From NCBI RefSeq assembly GCF_900184945.1, contig NZ_FXYF01000020.1:1-64000 (forward strand): a DNA stretch of 64,000 nt. The letters run 5' to 3'. Positions 17,273-25,062 of the stretch are shown piece by piece. The position numbers and the translations under genes are program-made. Numbering within the stretch: position 1 is the stretch's first letter; every line of letters begins with the position of its first letter. Source of the DNA: Antarctobacter aquimaris. GTDB taxonomy: Bacteria; Pseudomonadota; Alphaproteobacteria; Rhodobacterales; Rhodobacteraceae. Below the pieces are notes generated by a model that was not told the DNA's origin, ran no database searches, and saw only the letters and a program-made list of their open reading frames with translations.

Positions 17273-18580
17273 TCAAGCGTTGGATTGCATGGATCGCCGT
17301 GCGCCGCGTCCCGACCAGGGCAGCAGCGCCGACAGCGAGAAGCGCCGCGTGCGCCGCGGTGCCGGTTCGGGGTCGTCGTCGAGATCGGGCGCGGCCTCGG
17401 CGGCTTCGGCGGCCTCGGTCTTGGCGGCATCGCGCCATTGCGCCGGGTCCTCGTTCAGGATGGCCCAGTACTCGCGTTCCTTGGCGCGCTTTTCGGCCTC
17501 CGGGTCGACGACCCGGGCCGGGCTGCGCCGGGCGTCGGGCCGGGCGGCATCGGCGGCGATGGCCTCGTGGTTGCTGGCCACCATCTCGGCGATCTTCATC
17601 TCGATCTCGCTGTCCACCGGCGCGCCCTGCGGCTGGAACGTGACCGAGGGCAGCCGCCCGGAGAGCGCCGCCAGCCAGTCGTCCGCGCTTTGCAGGCGAT
17701 CCTTGGCGAACAGGTTCAGGCAGGTGTCGATGGCGCGCAACAGGCGGGCGTCATGTTCCGGATACCGCCCCGACAGCGGGCGAAAGGGATCGGGCTTCTG
17801 CTCGGCCACCGAGGCCAGGCGCAGGCTGCTGTGCGGCGGCGGGCGGCCCTCGATCAGGTGCACGAAGGTGGCGGCCAGCGCGTAAAGGTCGCTGGAGCGC
17901 GATTGCGCGCTGCCGGCGATATAGAATTCCTGCGGCGAGTAGCCGTCCTTGACCGTGTGGACACGCGACAGCACGCGGCTGGCCTGGCTGGCGCTCTGCC
18001 GCGCGGCGCCGAAGTCGATCAGCACAGGGGTGCCCAGCGTGTCCAGCAGGATGTTGTCGGGTGAGATGTCGCGATGCAGGATGCCGTTGCGGTGCACGTA
18101 GCTGAGCGCCTGCAACAGCAGCACCGCCAGTTCGCGGATCGCGGCCGGGTCCAGCGCGCCGGGGGATTGGTCGAGCAGGTCGAAGAGATCGGTGCCCTCG
18201 ACGAAATCCAGCGCCATGTAGGCGGTCCCGTTGGCCTGAAAGATCTGGTGCACGCCGACGATGTTGGGGTGCTGAAGCTTGGCCAGCGCGCGCGCCTCTT
18301 TCTGGAACAGGTCGACGGCGCGGGTGAAATCCACGTCGAAGGCCTGCGACCGCAGGCGGACCGTCTCGCCGGAGCGGCAGCAGATCGCGTTGGGAAAGCA
18401 TTCCTTGATCACCACCTTGCGGCCCAGGCTGTCGCGGGCGAGGTAAGTGATCCCGAATCCGCCGGAATTCAGGTATTTGTCGATCACGTATTGGCCATTG
18501 CACAGCGTGGTGCCGGGCGGCAGGCCATCACCGGTGACCCGCGCGGACTCGGCGGGCGGCATGGTCGACTGGTGTGTCAT
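17273..18580 (-). CDS. Ser/Thr protein kinase (Hanks type), first gene of the operon
   Basis: A 435-residue cytoplasmic kinase. Gly-rich loop at residues 39-46 (SGGFGITY), Lys59 (VVIKE), catalytic loop HRDISPDN from 169, DFG at 189-191 and an SPQE segment in place of APE at 215-218. The usual Lys after HRD is Ser (HRDxSPDN), seen in some bacterial kinases. No transmembrane helix or PASTA domain; the last ~130 residues are charged, Ala-rich and end in a basic segment. A strong GGAGGG site precedes the start, and a sigma70-like promoter lies about 135 bp upstream. Confidence 0.93.
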   Translation of the reverse strand: MTHQSTMPPAESARVTGDGLPPGTTLCNGQYVIDKYLNSGGFGITYLARDSLGRKVVIKECFPNAICCRSGETVRLRSQAFDVDFTRAVDLFQKEARALAKLQHPNIVGVHQIFQANGTAYMALDFVEGTDLFDLLDQSPGALDPAAIRELAVLLLQALSYVHRNGILHRDISPDNILLDTLGTPVLIDFGAARQSASQASRVLSRVHTVKDGYSPQEFYIAGSAQSRSSDLYALAATFVHLIEGRPPPHSSLRLASVAEQKPDPFRPLSGRYPEHDARLLRAIDTCLNLFAKDRLQSADDWLAALSGRLPSVTFQPQGAPVDSEIEMKIAEMVASNHEAIAADAARPDARRSPARVVDPEAEKRAKEREYWAILNEDPAQWRDAAKTEAAEAAEAAPDLDDDPEPAPRRTRRFSLSALLPWSGRGARRSMQSNA

Positions 18581-18714
18581 GTGCGGACCCTCCTTTCCAT
18601 TCAGGCGGCGGACGGGCAGGGGCGGCGATGCGCCGGACCCGCGGCGTCCCGGGGTTCAGATGGCATGCGAATGTCGGCTGACGGGCGGTTGAATGAAGGC
18701 CAAAATACGTCGCT

Positions 18715-18744
18715 TTTAGACGATATATTTCAAGGGTTTGTCAA
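18715..18744 (-). promoter_or_regulatory. Sigma70-like promoter for the kinase/FHA/PP2C/GTPase operon
   Basis: On the minus strand, a perfect -35 TTGACA (18739-18744) and a -10 TCTAAA (18715-18720) are spaced by 18 bp. They lie in the only AT-rich patch of the region, about 135 bp upstream of the kinase start, leaving a long 5' leader. No other obvious promoter separates the eight genes downstream. Confidence 0.6.
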
Positions 18745-18805
18745 ATTGAGCGCAGTTCGCCGCAGAGGCCGCGCCTGCCCCTCGGGACGGTGTGTCCGGG
18801 CGTGG

Positions 18806-19222
18806 TCAGCCCGTACCGGGCCGATCTTTGGCGCGTGCGTCCAGCCGCGCGAGCGCGTCGCGCAGCAGGTCCACGCGCACACGGTACTGGTGATCGGGCT
18901 TCACCGTCGCCGGCGTGTCGAGACCGAGCAACCCGAAGACCTGGTGCAAGTGTCGCCCCGACAGCTGCGTGTACTCCGGGTCCTGCCCGGTCAGCGCGTT
19001 GACCAACCGCCCGCCGATCCAATGAGCGCGCCTTGCCGCGTTCCCGGCCTCGTTGATCCGGACCTTGAGCACCTGCGTCAGCGCGGCGTCGTCGAGCGGG
19101 GGCAAGTCAGAGGCGCGGCGGGCCGGCGCAAGCAGGGACGCCAGGCGATCGGCACGGCCTCGGGGCCTGTTCGGGCCCTCACCGGTTTCGGGGTCCGGGA
19201 ATGGCCGCCCTTTGCGCGCCAT
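18806..19222 (-). CDS. Small protein of unknown function
   Basis: A 138-residue protein with a basic, Pro-rich first third (MARKGRPFPDPETGEGPNRPRG) and a helical remainder (EAGNAARRAHWIGGRLVNALTGQDPEYTQ split over two helices). A GAGAGG site precedes the start. No signal peptide or membrane helix. I do not recognise the family. It is followed by the promoter of the kinase operon and preceded by the DedA gene on the same strand. Confidence 0.55.
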   Translation of the reverse strand: MARKGRPFPDPETGEGPNRPRGRADRLASLLAPARRASDLPPLDDAALTQVLKVRINEAGNAARRAHWIGGRLVNALTGQDPEYTQLSGRHLHQVFGLLGLDTPATVKPDHQYRVRVDLLRDALARLDARAKDRPGTG

Positions 19223-19305
19223 GTCGACCTCTCGGGATACCTGTGGAGTCCCCTGCGAGGATACACCGGGGCAGGGCGTTTGCCCAACTCCCTTTCCTTC
19301 TGCCG

Positions 19306-19914
19306 TCAGGGTCGGCCTGCGCCGCGCCCGCGCCGCAGTTTGAGCGCGATCAGGATGACCAGGATCAGCGCAGCCCCGGCAGAGGCGAACAGCCCCGACC
19401 AGTCGGTCACCAGCGCGGTCAACTCGTCCAGCCGCGTACCGAAGGCAAAGCCCAGCGTGATATAGGCGGTGACCCAGATCGTCTCGCCCGCCACGTCCCA
19501 CAGGGTAAAGCGCCAGCGCTCCAGCCGGGCCGCCCCGGCGATCAGGTTGACCCAGGGGCCCAGCGGCGCGAACAGCCAGGTGGACAGGAACACGCCCAGC
19601 CCGCCCCAGCGGCGCACGGTCTCCTCCGCGCGGGCGATCAGTCCTGCGCGGCCGCTGCGCCGGGCGATGGCGGCGATCAGCGGCGGACCGCCCCAGCGGC
19701 CGAGGTGAAAGCCGGTCTGGTCCCCCGCCACGGCGGCCAGCCACGCGGTGCCCAGCACCTGCCAGAACACCAGGTCGCCGGCGGCGGAAAAGGCGCCCGC
19801 CGCCAGCATCACCACCGCCGTCGGGATGGGAAACGCGAGGCACGACAGAAAGGCCGAGGCCGCCACCACCCAGAGGCCATAGGTCGAGACGAGGGCGAAC
19901 AGCGTCTCGGTCAT
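19306..19914 (-). CDS. DedA-family (VTT/SNARE-associated) membrane protein
   Basis: A 202-residue inner-membrane protein with four to five hydrophobic segments. It has the family features FLSCLAFPIPTAVVMLAAGAF and GDQTGFHLGRWGG plus a reentrant-type FLSTWLFAPLGPWVNLIAG segment. DedA proteins take part in lipid flipping (undecaprenyl phosphate or phosphatidylethanolamine) and membrane homeostasis. It overlaps the small membrane-protein gene upstream by 4 bp, so the two form a coupled pair. Confidence 0.88.
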   Translation of the reverse strand: MTETLFALVSTYGLWVVAASAFLSCLAFPIPTAVVMLAAGAFSAAGDLVFWQVLGTAWLAAVAGDQTGFHLGRWGGPPLIAAIARRSGRAGLIARAEETVRRWGGLGVFLSTWLFAPLGPWVNLIAGAARLERWRFTLWDVAGETIWVTAYITLGFAFGTRLDELTALVTDWSGLFASAGAALILVILIALKLRRGRGAGRP

Positions 19915-20276
19915 GGGTGGGCCTCGCGGTGCGCGGCGATGGCGGCGTCCAGCGCGGCGATCAGGTCATCGAGCGGCACGCCACGTTCATCGGCCAGCTG
20001 TTGCAGCGTCACCCGGCGCCCCGATCCGTCACGCGGCAGCGCCAGCGTCTGGCCCACCAGCTCGGGCGGGACGTGCCAGGACATGGCCACGAAACGCGGG
20101 CTCATCCAGCCGGCCAGGGGCACGTCGCGGTGTTCCGGATCGCCCCAGTAGAGCGCCCCGAGCGCCAGCCGGACCGCGAAAAAGCCCACCAGCACCAGCG
20201 CCGCCACCAGGCCCAGCGTCAGCACCGGCGCCTCCTGCCAGAGGCGTTTCACGAACGACGGTTTGCGCGCGGCCAT
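19911..20276 (-). CDS. Small single-pass membrane protein coupled to DedA
   Basis: A 121-residue protein: a basic N-terminus, one transmembrane helix (about residues 15-37, LTLGLVAALVLVGFFAVRLAL), then a soluble domain rich in aromatic and charged residues ending in a helix-turn-helix-like segment (LQQLADERGVPLDDLIAALDAAI). AGGAGG precedes the start at 20276; an in-frame ATG at 20294 is less well placed. A partner role with DedA is inferred only from the 4-bp overlap. Confidence 0.75.
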   Translation of the reverse strand: MAARKPSFVKRLWQEAPVLTLGLVAALVLVGFFAVRLALGALYWGDPEHRDVPLAGWMSPRFVAMSWHVPPELVGQTLALPRDGSGRRVTLQQLADERGVPLDDLIAALDAAIAAHREAHP

Positions 20277-20452
20277 CTTCCTGTCCTCCTGCAACTGCCC
20301 ATGGCTTGCGCGAAGCGGCGGTCAAAGGCAATCCCGGGTGCGGGAAAAGGCGATCCGCACGCAGCCGGTTTCCTCTGCCGCGCAGGAGGGGTACATATCG
20401 CCAAACGCCCCCCGTGGGCCCGTACTTTCGACCCCTACAGAGGACCGCAGAC

Positions 20453-22117
20453 ATGACACGCACCGGCGGACAGCTTCTTGTCGATTGCCTCGTCGCGCTG
20501 GGCGCGACCAAGAGTTTCGGCGTGCCCGGCGAAAGCTACCTTGCCGTGCTGGACGCGCTGCACGACACCGCCGGCCAGCTGGATTTCGTGCTGTGCCGCA
20601 ACGAGGGCGGTGCCGCCTTCATGGCCGCCGCCTGGGGCAAGCTGACGCGCTCTCCGGGCATCTGCCTCGTCACCCGGGGGCCGGGGGTGACCAATGCCTC
20701 GATCGGCATCCACACCGCGATGCAGGACAGCGCGCCGATGATCGTCTTTGTCGGCCAGGTCGGCACCGACATGAAGGGGCGCGAGGCGTTCCAGGAAATC
20801 GACTACCGCGCGGTCTTTGGCAGCATGGCGAAATGGGCGGTCGAGATCGACCAGGTGGACCGCATCCCCGAGATCCTCGCCCGCGCGTGGAAGACGGCGC
20901 TGACCGGCCGCCCCGGCCCGGTGGTCATCGCGCTGCCCGAGGACATGCTGACCGATGTGACCGGGGTCGCGCCGCTGTCCGGCCCCGCCGACATCCGCGA
21001 ACCGGCGCCCGACGCCGCAACCATGGAGGATGTCGCGCGCCTGCTGGCGGGATCGGAGCGGCCGCTGATCCTGATGGGCGGCTGCAACTGGACCGAGGCG
21101 GGGCAGGCCGCGCTGCAAGCCTTTGCCGAAGGCTCGGACATCCCGGTGGTCGCGGCGTTCCGTTTCCAGGACCAGTTCGACAACTTCTCGCCGGTCTTCG
21201 CAGGCGAGGCCGGGGTGGGCATGCCGCCGCACGCCCGCCGCCTGCTGACAGAGGCCGACACCGTGCTGGCGCTCAACATCCGCTTTGGCGAGATGACAAC
21301 CGACGCCTACACGCTGTTCGACGTGCCCGAGCCGCGCCAGAAGATCATCCATGTCCATGCTTCGGACGGCGAGATCGGCAAGATCTACAGCCCCGCGCTG
21401 GGGGTGCAGGCCGGGCCGAACGCCTTTGCCGCCGCGCTGTCCCCGGTGCAGGCCGGCTGGGCGGACTGGCGGGCAAAGGCGCGGGCGGACTACCTGGCCA
21501 GCCTTGTCGCCCCGCCGCAGCCCTCGCCGGTGGACATGGCGGCCGTGATGGCGCACCTCGGTACGCAGGTGCCCGACGACGTGGTGCTGACCAACGGCGC
21601 GGGCAACTTCACCGTCTGGCCGAACAAGTTCTTTCAGTTCGGACCCAAGGCGCGGCTGCTGGCACCGCAATCCGGCGCCATGGGTTACGGCCTGCCCGCC
21701 GCCATCGCCGCCAAGGTGGCAGACCCCGCGCGCTGCGTGATCTGCTTTGCCGGGGACGGCGATTTCCAGATGAACCTGCAAGAGCTGGCCACCGCCCGGC
21801 AGGCGGGCGCGCAACCCATCGTGCTGGTGCTGAACAACGGCATCTACGGCACCATTCGCGCCCACCAGGAACGCAATTACCCCGCGCGCGTTTCCGGCAC
21901 CACGATGGAAAGTCCCGATTTCGCGATGCTGGCGCAGGCCTACGGCTATCACGGCGAACGGGTCGAGACGACCGAGGATTTCCCGGCCGCCTTTGCCCGC
22001 GCCATGGCGTCAAAGTCCGGAGCCGTGCTGGACCTGGTGATCTCGGCCGAGGCGCTGACCCCGCGCGTCACCCTCAGCCAGATGCGCGCCGCGGCGCAGG
22101 CCAGGGCCAAGGGCTGA
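20453..22117 (+). CDS. Thiamine-pyrophosphate-dependent enzyme, acetolactate-synthase-like
   Basis: A 554-residue enzyme with the three TPP-family domains: an N-terminal PYR domain with the catalytic Glu (CRNEGGAAFMAAAWG near residue 50), a central Rossmann-like domain, and a C-terminal PP domain with the TPP motif GDGDFQMNLQELATA...LNN. The length matches large-subunit AHAS-type enzymes, but no regulatory small subunit is nearby. Isolated members include sulfoacetaldehyde acetyltransferase, oxalyl-CoA decarboxylase-like and benzoylformate-decarboxylase-like enzymes, so the substrate stays open. Confidence 0.87.
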   Translation: MTRTGGQLLVDCLVALGATKSFGVPGESYLAVLDALHDTAGQLDFVLCRNEGGAAFMAAAWGKLTRSPGICLVTRGPGVTNASIGIHTAMQDSAPMIVFVGQVGTDMKGREAFQEIDYRAVFGSMAKWAVEIDQVDRIPEILARAWKTALTGRPGPVVIALPEDMLTDVTGVAPLSGPADIREPAPDAATMEDVARLLAGSERPLILMGGCNWTEAGQAALQAFAEGSDIPVVAAFRFQDQFDNFSPVFAGEAGVGMPPHARRLLTEADTVLALNIRFGEMTTDAYTLFDVPEPRQKIIHVHASDGEIGKIYSPALGVQAGPNAFAAALSPVQAGWADWRAKARADYLASLVAPPQPSPVDMAAVMAHLGTQVPDDVVLTNGAGNFTVWPNKFFQFGPKARLLAPQSGAMGYGLPAAIAAKVADPARCVICFAGDGDFQMNLQELATARQAGAQPIVLVLNNGIYGTIRAHQERNYPARVSGTTMESPDFAMLAQAYGYHGERVETTEDFPAAFARAMASKSGAVLDLVISAEALTPRVTLSQMRAAAQARAKG

Positions 22118-22131
22118 GGATCAACTGCCGC

Positions 22132-22746
22132 TCAGGGTCCGGCCAGCAGGCGCAGCACCGCGCGCAGGTCATCGCCTTGCAACACGGGGCGGGCGGGGCT
22201 GTCCTGCCGGTCCGGACCGCCCAGCAGGCTGTCGCACCAGGTGCCTTCGCAGAGGATCAGCTCGTGCCGGTCCAGCCGGACCTGGACCAGCGGCAGGGGC
22301 GGAGCGGCGCAGAGCGCGACCCCCGACAGGCAGGTCAGGTGGCGCGCGTCCACCAGGACCTCCGGCTGGCCAAAGGTCGCGCTCAGACGTTCGCCGCCGA
22401 TCAGCAGGCGTTGACCGGGGGCCACCCAGAGACAGCGTTCCGGCATCCCGCGGCCCAGCGCGCCCTTGCGCAGCCGCACCGCGCGGCCCGACCCGGACAG
22501 CAGCGGCGCGGCGCGGCCGGTCCAGTCCACCGGCTGATAGCCGTTGTCGCGGGTCAGAACCCGATCGCCGGGGCGCAGCGCCTCGGCCGCCACCTCGCCG
22601 CGCAGGGTCTTGACCCGTGTGCCGCGCAACACGCCGATTTCCGCCGCCGGGACGGCGCGCACCAGCGACGCGCCGGTGTCGGCGTCGTCCACGGCTTCGG
22701 TGCGGAGTGTCTGAAATTCCCCGCGAAGGGCGCCTCGATCCATCAT
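22132..22746 (-). CDS. Hint-domain (hedgehog/intein-type) protein
   Basis: A 204-residue protein with a Hint-like core: GTRVKTLRGEVAAEALRPGDRVLTRDNGYQPVDWTGR covers strand-rich blocks from about residue 42, written here as two adjoining motifs. In Rhodobacterales many stand-alone Hint proteins of this type exist, often with no known substrate. The usual N-terminal nucleophile Cys/Ser and terminal HN motif are not obvious, so self-splicing is doubtful. Convergent with the TPP gene, 14 bp apart. Confidence 0.7.
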   Translation of the reverse strand: MMDRGALRGEFQTLRTEAVDDADTGASLVRAVPAAEIGVLRGTRVKTLRGEVAAEALRPGDRVLTRDNGYQPVDWTGRAAPLLSGSGRAVRLRKGALGRGMPERCLWVAPGQRLLIGGERLSATFGQPEVLVDARHLTCLSGVALCAAPPLPLVQVRLDRHELILCEGTWCDSLLGGPDRQDSPARPVLQGDDLRAVLRLLAGP

Positions 22747-22865
22747 TGCCCCGGTTCAGTCTGCGAATTGCCGTTACAGACTGGAGACAATGCGTGGAGA
22801 AATCCTGCACGCCGCCCCGAAAAACACCGCGGATTCGACCCGGATTTTAACGAATTCGCAGCGGG

Positions 22866-23681
22866 TCAGGCGGACGCGCCGCCCGACAGTTCGGTGATCT
22901 CGCGCGCGGCCTGCGCCACGCGGCGGCCCAGGTCGTGGATCCGCTCGCCGTTGAAGCGCGCCGTCGGGCCGGAGACCGAGATGCCGGCGCAGGGCTCGCC
23001 CCGGTCGTTCAGGATCGCCGCGCCGATGCAGGACATGCCCGCATGGCGTTCCTCGCGGTCATGCGACCAGCCGCGCGCCGCGATGGCGTGCAGGTCGCTG
23101 GTCAGCCCCGACAGGGTGACATGGGTCTGCGCGGTGAAGGGCGTCAGCGGCATGTCCTCCAGCAGCGCTTGCAGTCGCTGCGGGCGCATCGCGGCCAGGA
23201 TCGCCTTGCCGGTGCCGCTGGCGTGCATCGAGGTCCGCGTGCCGGGCGGAAAGAAGGCGCGGATCGGGTTCGGCGTCTCGACCTGGCCGACAAACACCAC
23301 CTCGGTCCCGTCGGGCACGGCCAGGTTCGCGGTCTCGCCGGATTCGGCCATCAGGCGGCGCATCACGGGGCGGCCGACCTCGATCACGCTGTTGCGCTTC
23401 AGAAAGGCGGCGCCGGTGCGATAGGCCTCGATCCCGATGGCCCATTCCTGCCGCTCCTCGTCAAAGCTGACAAAGCGGTGCGCCTGAAGCGTGGTCAGGA
23501 TGCGGTGCGTGGTGGCGGTGGGAATGTCGATCTCGCGCGAAAGATCGCTCAGCGTGTTGCTCTGGTCGCGCGCCAGCGCCACCAGCACGCCCAGCGCGCG
23601 GTCCAGCGCCTGCATCGTCCCGGCCGAGCTTTCCTTGAACTGCGATTTCGGCCGTCCGCGCGGGCGCTTGGGCGTGTCCAT
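22866..23681 (-). CDS. bhcR: IclR-family regulator of the beta-hydroxyaspartate cycle (BhcR)
   Basis: A 271-residue regulator: a basic N-terminal arm (KRPRGRPKSQ), a winged HTH (about residues 25-85; TLSDLSREIDIPTATTHRIL) and a C-terminal IclR effector domain (about 100-265). It is divergent from bhcA and borders bhcABCD, the arrangement described in Paracoccus denitrificans, where BhcR binds glyoxylate and controls the cycle. The start at 23681 has AGGGGG upstream; an upstream in-frame ATG at 23783 would run through the control region. Confidence 0.9.
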   Translation of the reverse strand: MDTPKRPRGRPKSQFKESSAGTMQALDRALGVLVALARDQSNTLSDLSREIDIPTATTHRILTTLQAHRFVSFDEERQEWAIGIEAYRTGAAFLKRNSVIEVGRPVMRRLMAESGETANLAVPDGTEVVFVGQVETPNPIRAFFPPGTRTSMHASGTGKAILAAMRPQRLQALLEDMPLTPFTAQTHVTLSGLTSDLHAIAARGWSHDREERHAGMSCIGAAILNDRGEPCAGISVSGPTARFNGERIHDLGRRVAQAAREITELSGGASA

Positions 23682-23697
23682 CCGCGAATCCCCCTTT

Positions 23698-23710
23698 GAA
23701 AAAGTTTTTC
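23698..23710. promoter_or_regulatory. Candidate BhcR operator 1 (GAAA-N5-TTTC)
   Basis: GAAAAAGTTTTTC is a perfect odd palindrome 17 bp upstream of the bhcR start. The same GAAA-N5-TTTC form recurs at 23788-23800. IclR-type operators are short palindromes of this kind. Position suggests autorepression. Inference from symmetry and location. Confidence 0.5.
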
Positions 23711-23787
23711 TCTGCATCTGCGAAGGTGAGAAGTGAGAAACTGAAACCCTATCGGAATCAGCCATTTGAGCCCATATTCCCAAAAAT

Positions 23788-23800
23788 GAAAAATGGTTTC
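23788..23800. promoter_or_regulatory. Candidate BhcR operator 2 (GAAA-N5-TTTC) upstream of bhcA
   Basis: GAAAAATGGTTTC repeats the GAAA-N5-TTTC half-site pattern, 61 bp upstream of bhcA and 107 bp upstream of bhcR. It lies in an AT-rich divergent control region. On the minus strand a TTGAAA...GAATAT pair with 17-bp spacing overlaps it, a weak candidate promoter for bhcR. Confidence 0.5.
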
Positions 23801-23860
23801 AAGAAAATTGCGTGGCGGGGCCGCTTGCGCCATATTGAGCAGCAACAAGGAGACCTCATC

Positions 23861-25051
23861 ATGACAGATCAGAATCCGGTTTTCATCCCCGGCCCGACCA
23901 ACATGCCCGACCGTCTGCGCCGGGCAATTCAGGTCCAGACCCAGGACCACCGCGCACCGGACTTCGTCAACACGTTTGCGCCCGTGCTCGAGGGAACAAA
24001 GAAGGTCTTTGGCACCACCGAGGGCAAGGTCGTGACCTTTCCCGCCTCCGGCACCGGCGGCTGGGAGGCGGCGGTCTGCAACACGCTCAGCCCGGGCGAC
24101 AAGGTGCTGGTCGGCCGCTATGGCGTCTTCAGCCACCGCTGGATCGACCTGTGCCAGCGCCATGGCCTGGATGTCCAGATCGTCGATTGCGCCTGGGGCG
24201 AGGGCGCGCCGGCGGCGCGCTTTGAAGAGATCCTGAGCGCCGACAAGGGACACCAGATCCGCGCTGTCCTGACCACCCACAACGAGACCGCGACCGGCGT
24301 CCGTTCGGACATCGCCGCCGTGCGCCGCGCGATGGACGCGGCCAGCCACCCGGCCATGCTGTTCGTCGACTGCGTCAGCTCGCTCGCCTCGATGCCGTTC
24401 GAATTCGACGGCTGGGGCGTCGACATCGCGGTTTCGGGCTCGCAGAAGGGCTTCATGCTGCCGACCGGCATGGCGATCCTCGGCGTGTCGCCCAAGGCGA
24501 TCGCGGCGATGGAAACGGCCAGGCTGCCGCGCACCTTCTTCGACTTTCGCGACATGATGAAGGCCAACGCCACCGGCGCCTTTCCCTATACGCCGCCGCT
24601 GCAGCTGATCTACGGGCTGCGCGAAAGCCTGGACATGCTGTTCGAGGAGGGGCTGGAAAACGTCTATGCCCGCCACCACCGCCTTGCCGAAGGCGTGCGC
24701 CGCGCCGTCGACGCCTGGGGCCTCAAGCTGGTCGCCAAGTCGCCCGATCTCTACTCGGACACGGTCAGCGCGATCTACGTCCCCGAGGGCTTTGACTCCA
24801 ACGCCCTTACGGACCATGCTTATCGTGCCTACAAGGTGTCCTTTGGCATCGGCCTGGGCCAGATGAACGGCAAGGCCTTCCGCATCGGCCACCTGGGCAG
24901 CCTGACCGACGTCATGGTGCTGTCGGGTCTCGCCACGGTCGAGATGGCGATGGCGGACCTGAACTACCCGATCACGCTGGGCAGCGGCGTCGCCGCTGCG
25001 CAGGACTACTTCCGCCACAGCAACGCGCTTGCGTTGAAATCCGCCGCCTGA
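23861..25051 (+). CDS. bhcA: L-aspartate--glyoxylate aminotransferase (BhcA)
   Basis: A 396-residue PLP-dependent class V aminotransferase. It transfers the amino group of aspartate to glyoxylate, giving glycine and oxaloacetate, the first step of the beta-hydroxyaspartate cycle. The PLP lysine is K196 in SGSQKGFML, and the N-terminal PGPTNMPDRL loop and C-terminal IGLGQMNGKAFRIGHLG are typical of the serine-glyoxylate aminotransferase-like group. The specific call comes from the bhcRABCD context. An AAGGAG site precedes the start. Confidence 0.92.
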   Translation: MTDQNPVFIPGPTNMPDRLRRAIQVQTQDHRAPDFVNTFAPVLEGTKKVFGTTEGKVVTFPASGTGGWEAAVCNTLSPGDKVLVGRYGVFSHRWIDLCQRHGLDVQIVDCAWGEGAPAARFEEILSADKGHQIRAVLTTHNETATGVRSDIAAVRRAMDAASHPAMLFVDCVSSLASMPFEFDGWGVDIAVSGSQKGFMLPTGMAILGVSPKAIAAMETARLPRTFFDFRDMMKANATGAFPYTPPLQLIYGLRESLDMLFEEGLENVYARHHRLAEGVRRAVDAWGLKLVAKSPDLYSDTVSAIYVPEGFDSNALTDHAYRAYKVSFGIGLGQMNGKAFRIGHLGSLTDVMVLSGLATVEMAMADLNYPITLGSGVAAAQDYFRHSNALALKSAA

Positions 25052-25062
25052 GGAGGGACGCC

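Noticed and set aside
10189-18580. Type VI secretion regulatory locus
   Set aside because: Kinase, FHA and PP2C are reminiscent of PpkA-Fha-PppA, but no Tss structural gene is present and GTPases replace them.
22132-22746. Intein or mobile element
   Set aside because: Stand-alone Hint protein without endonuclease, extein or splice-junction residues.
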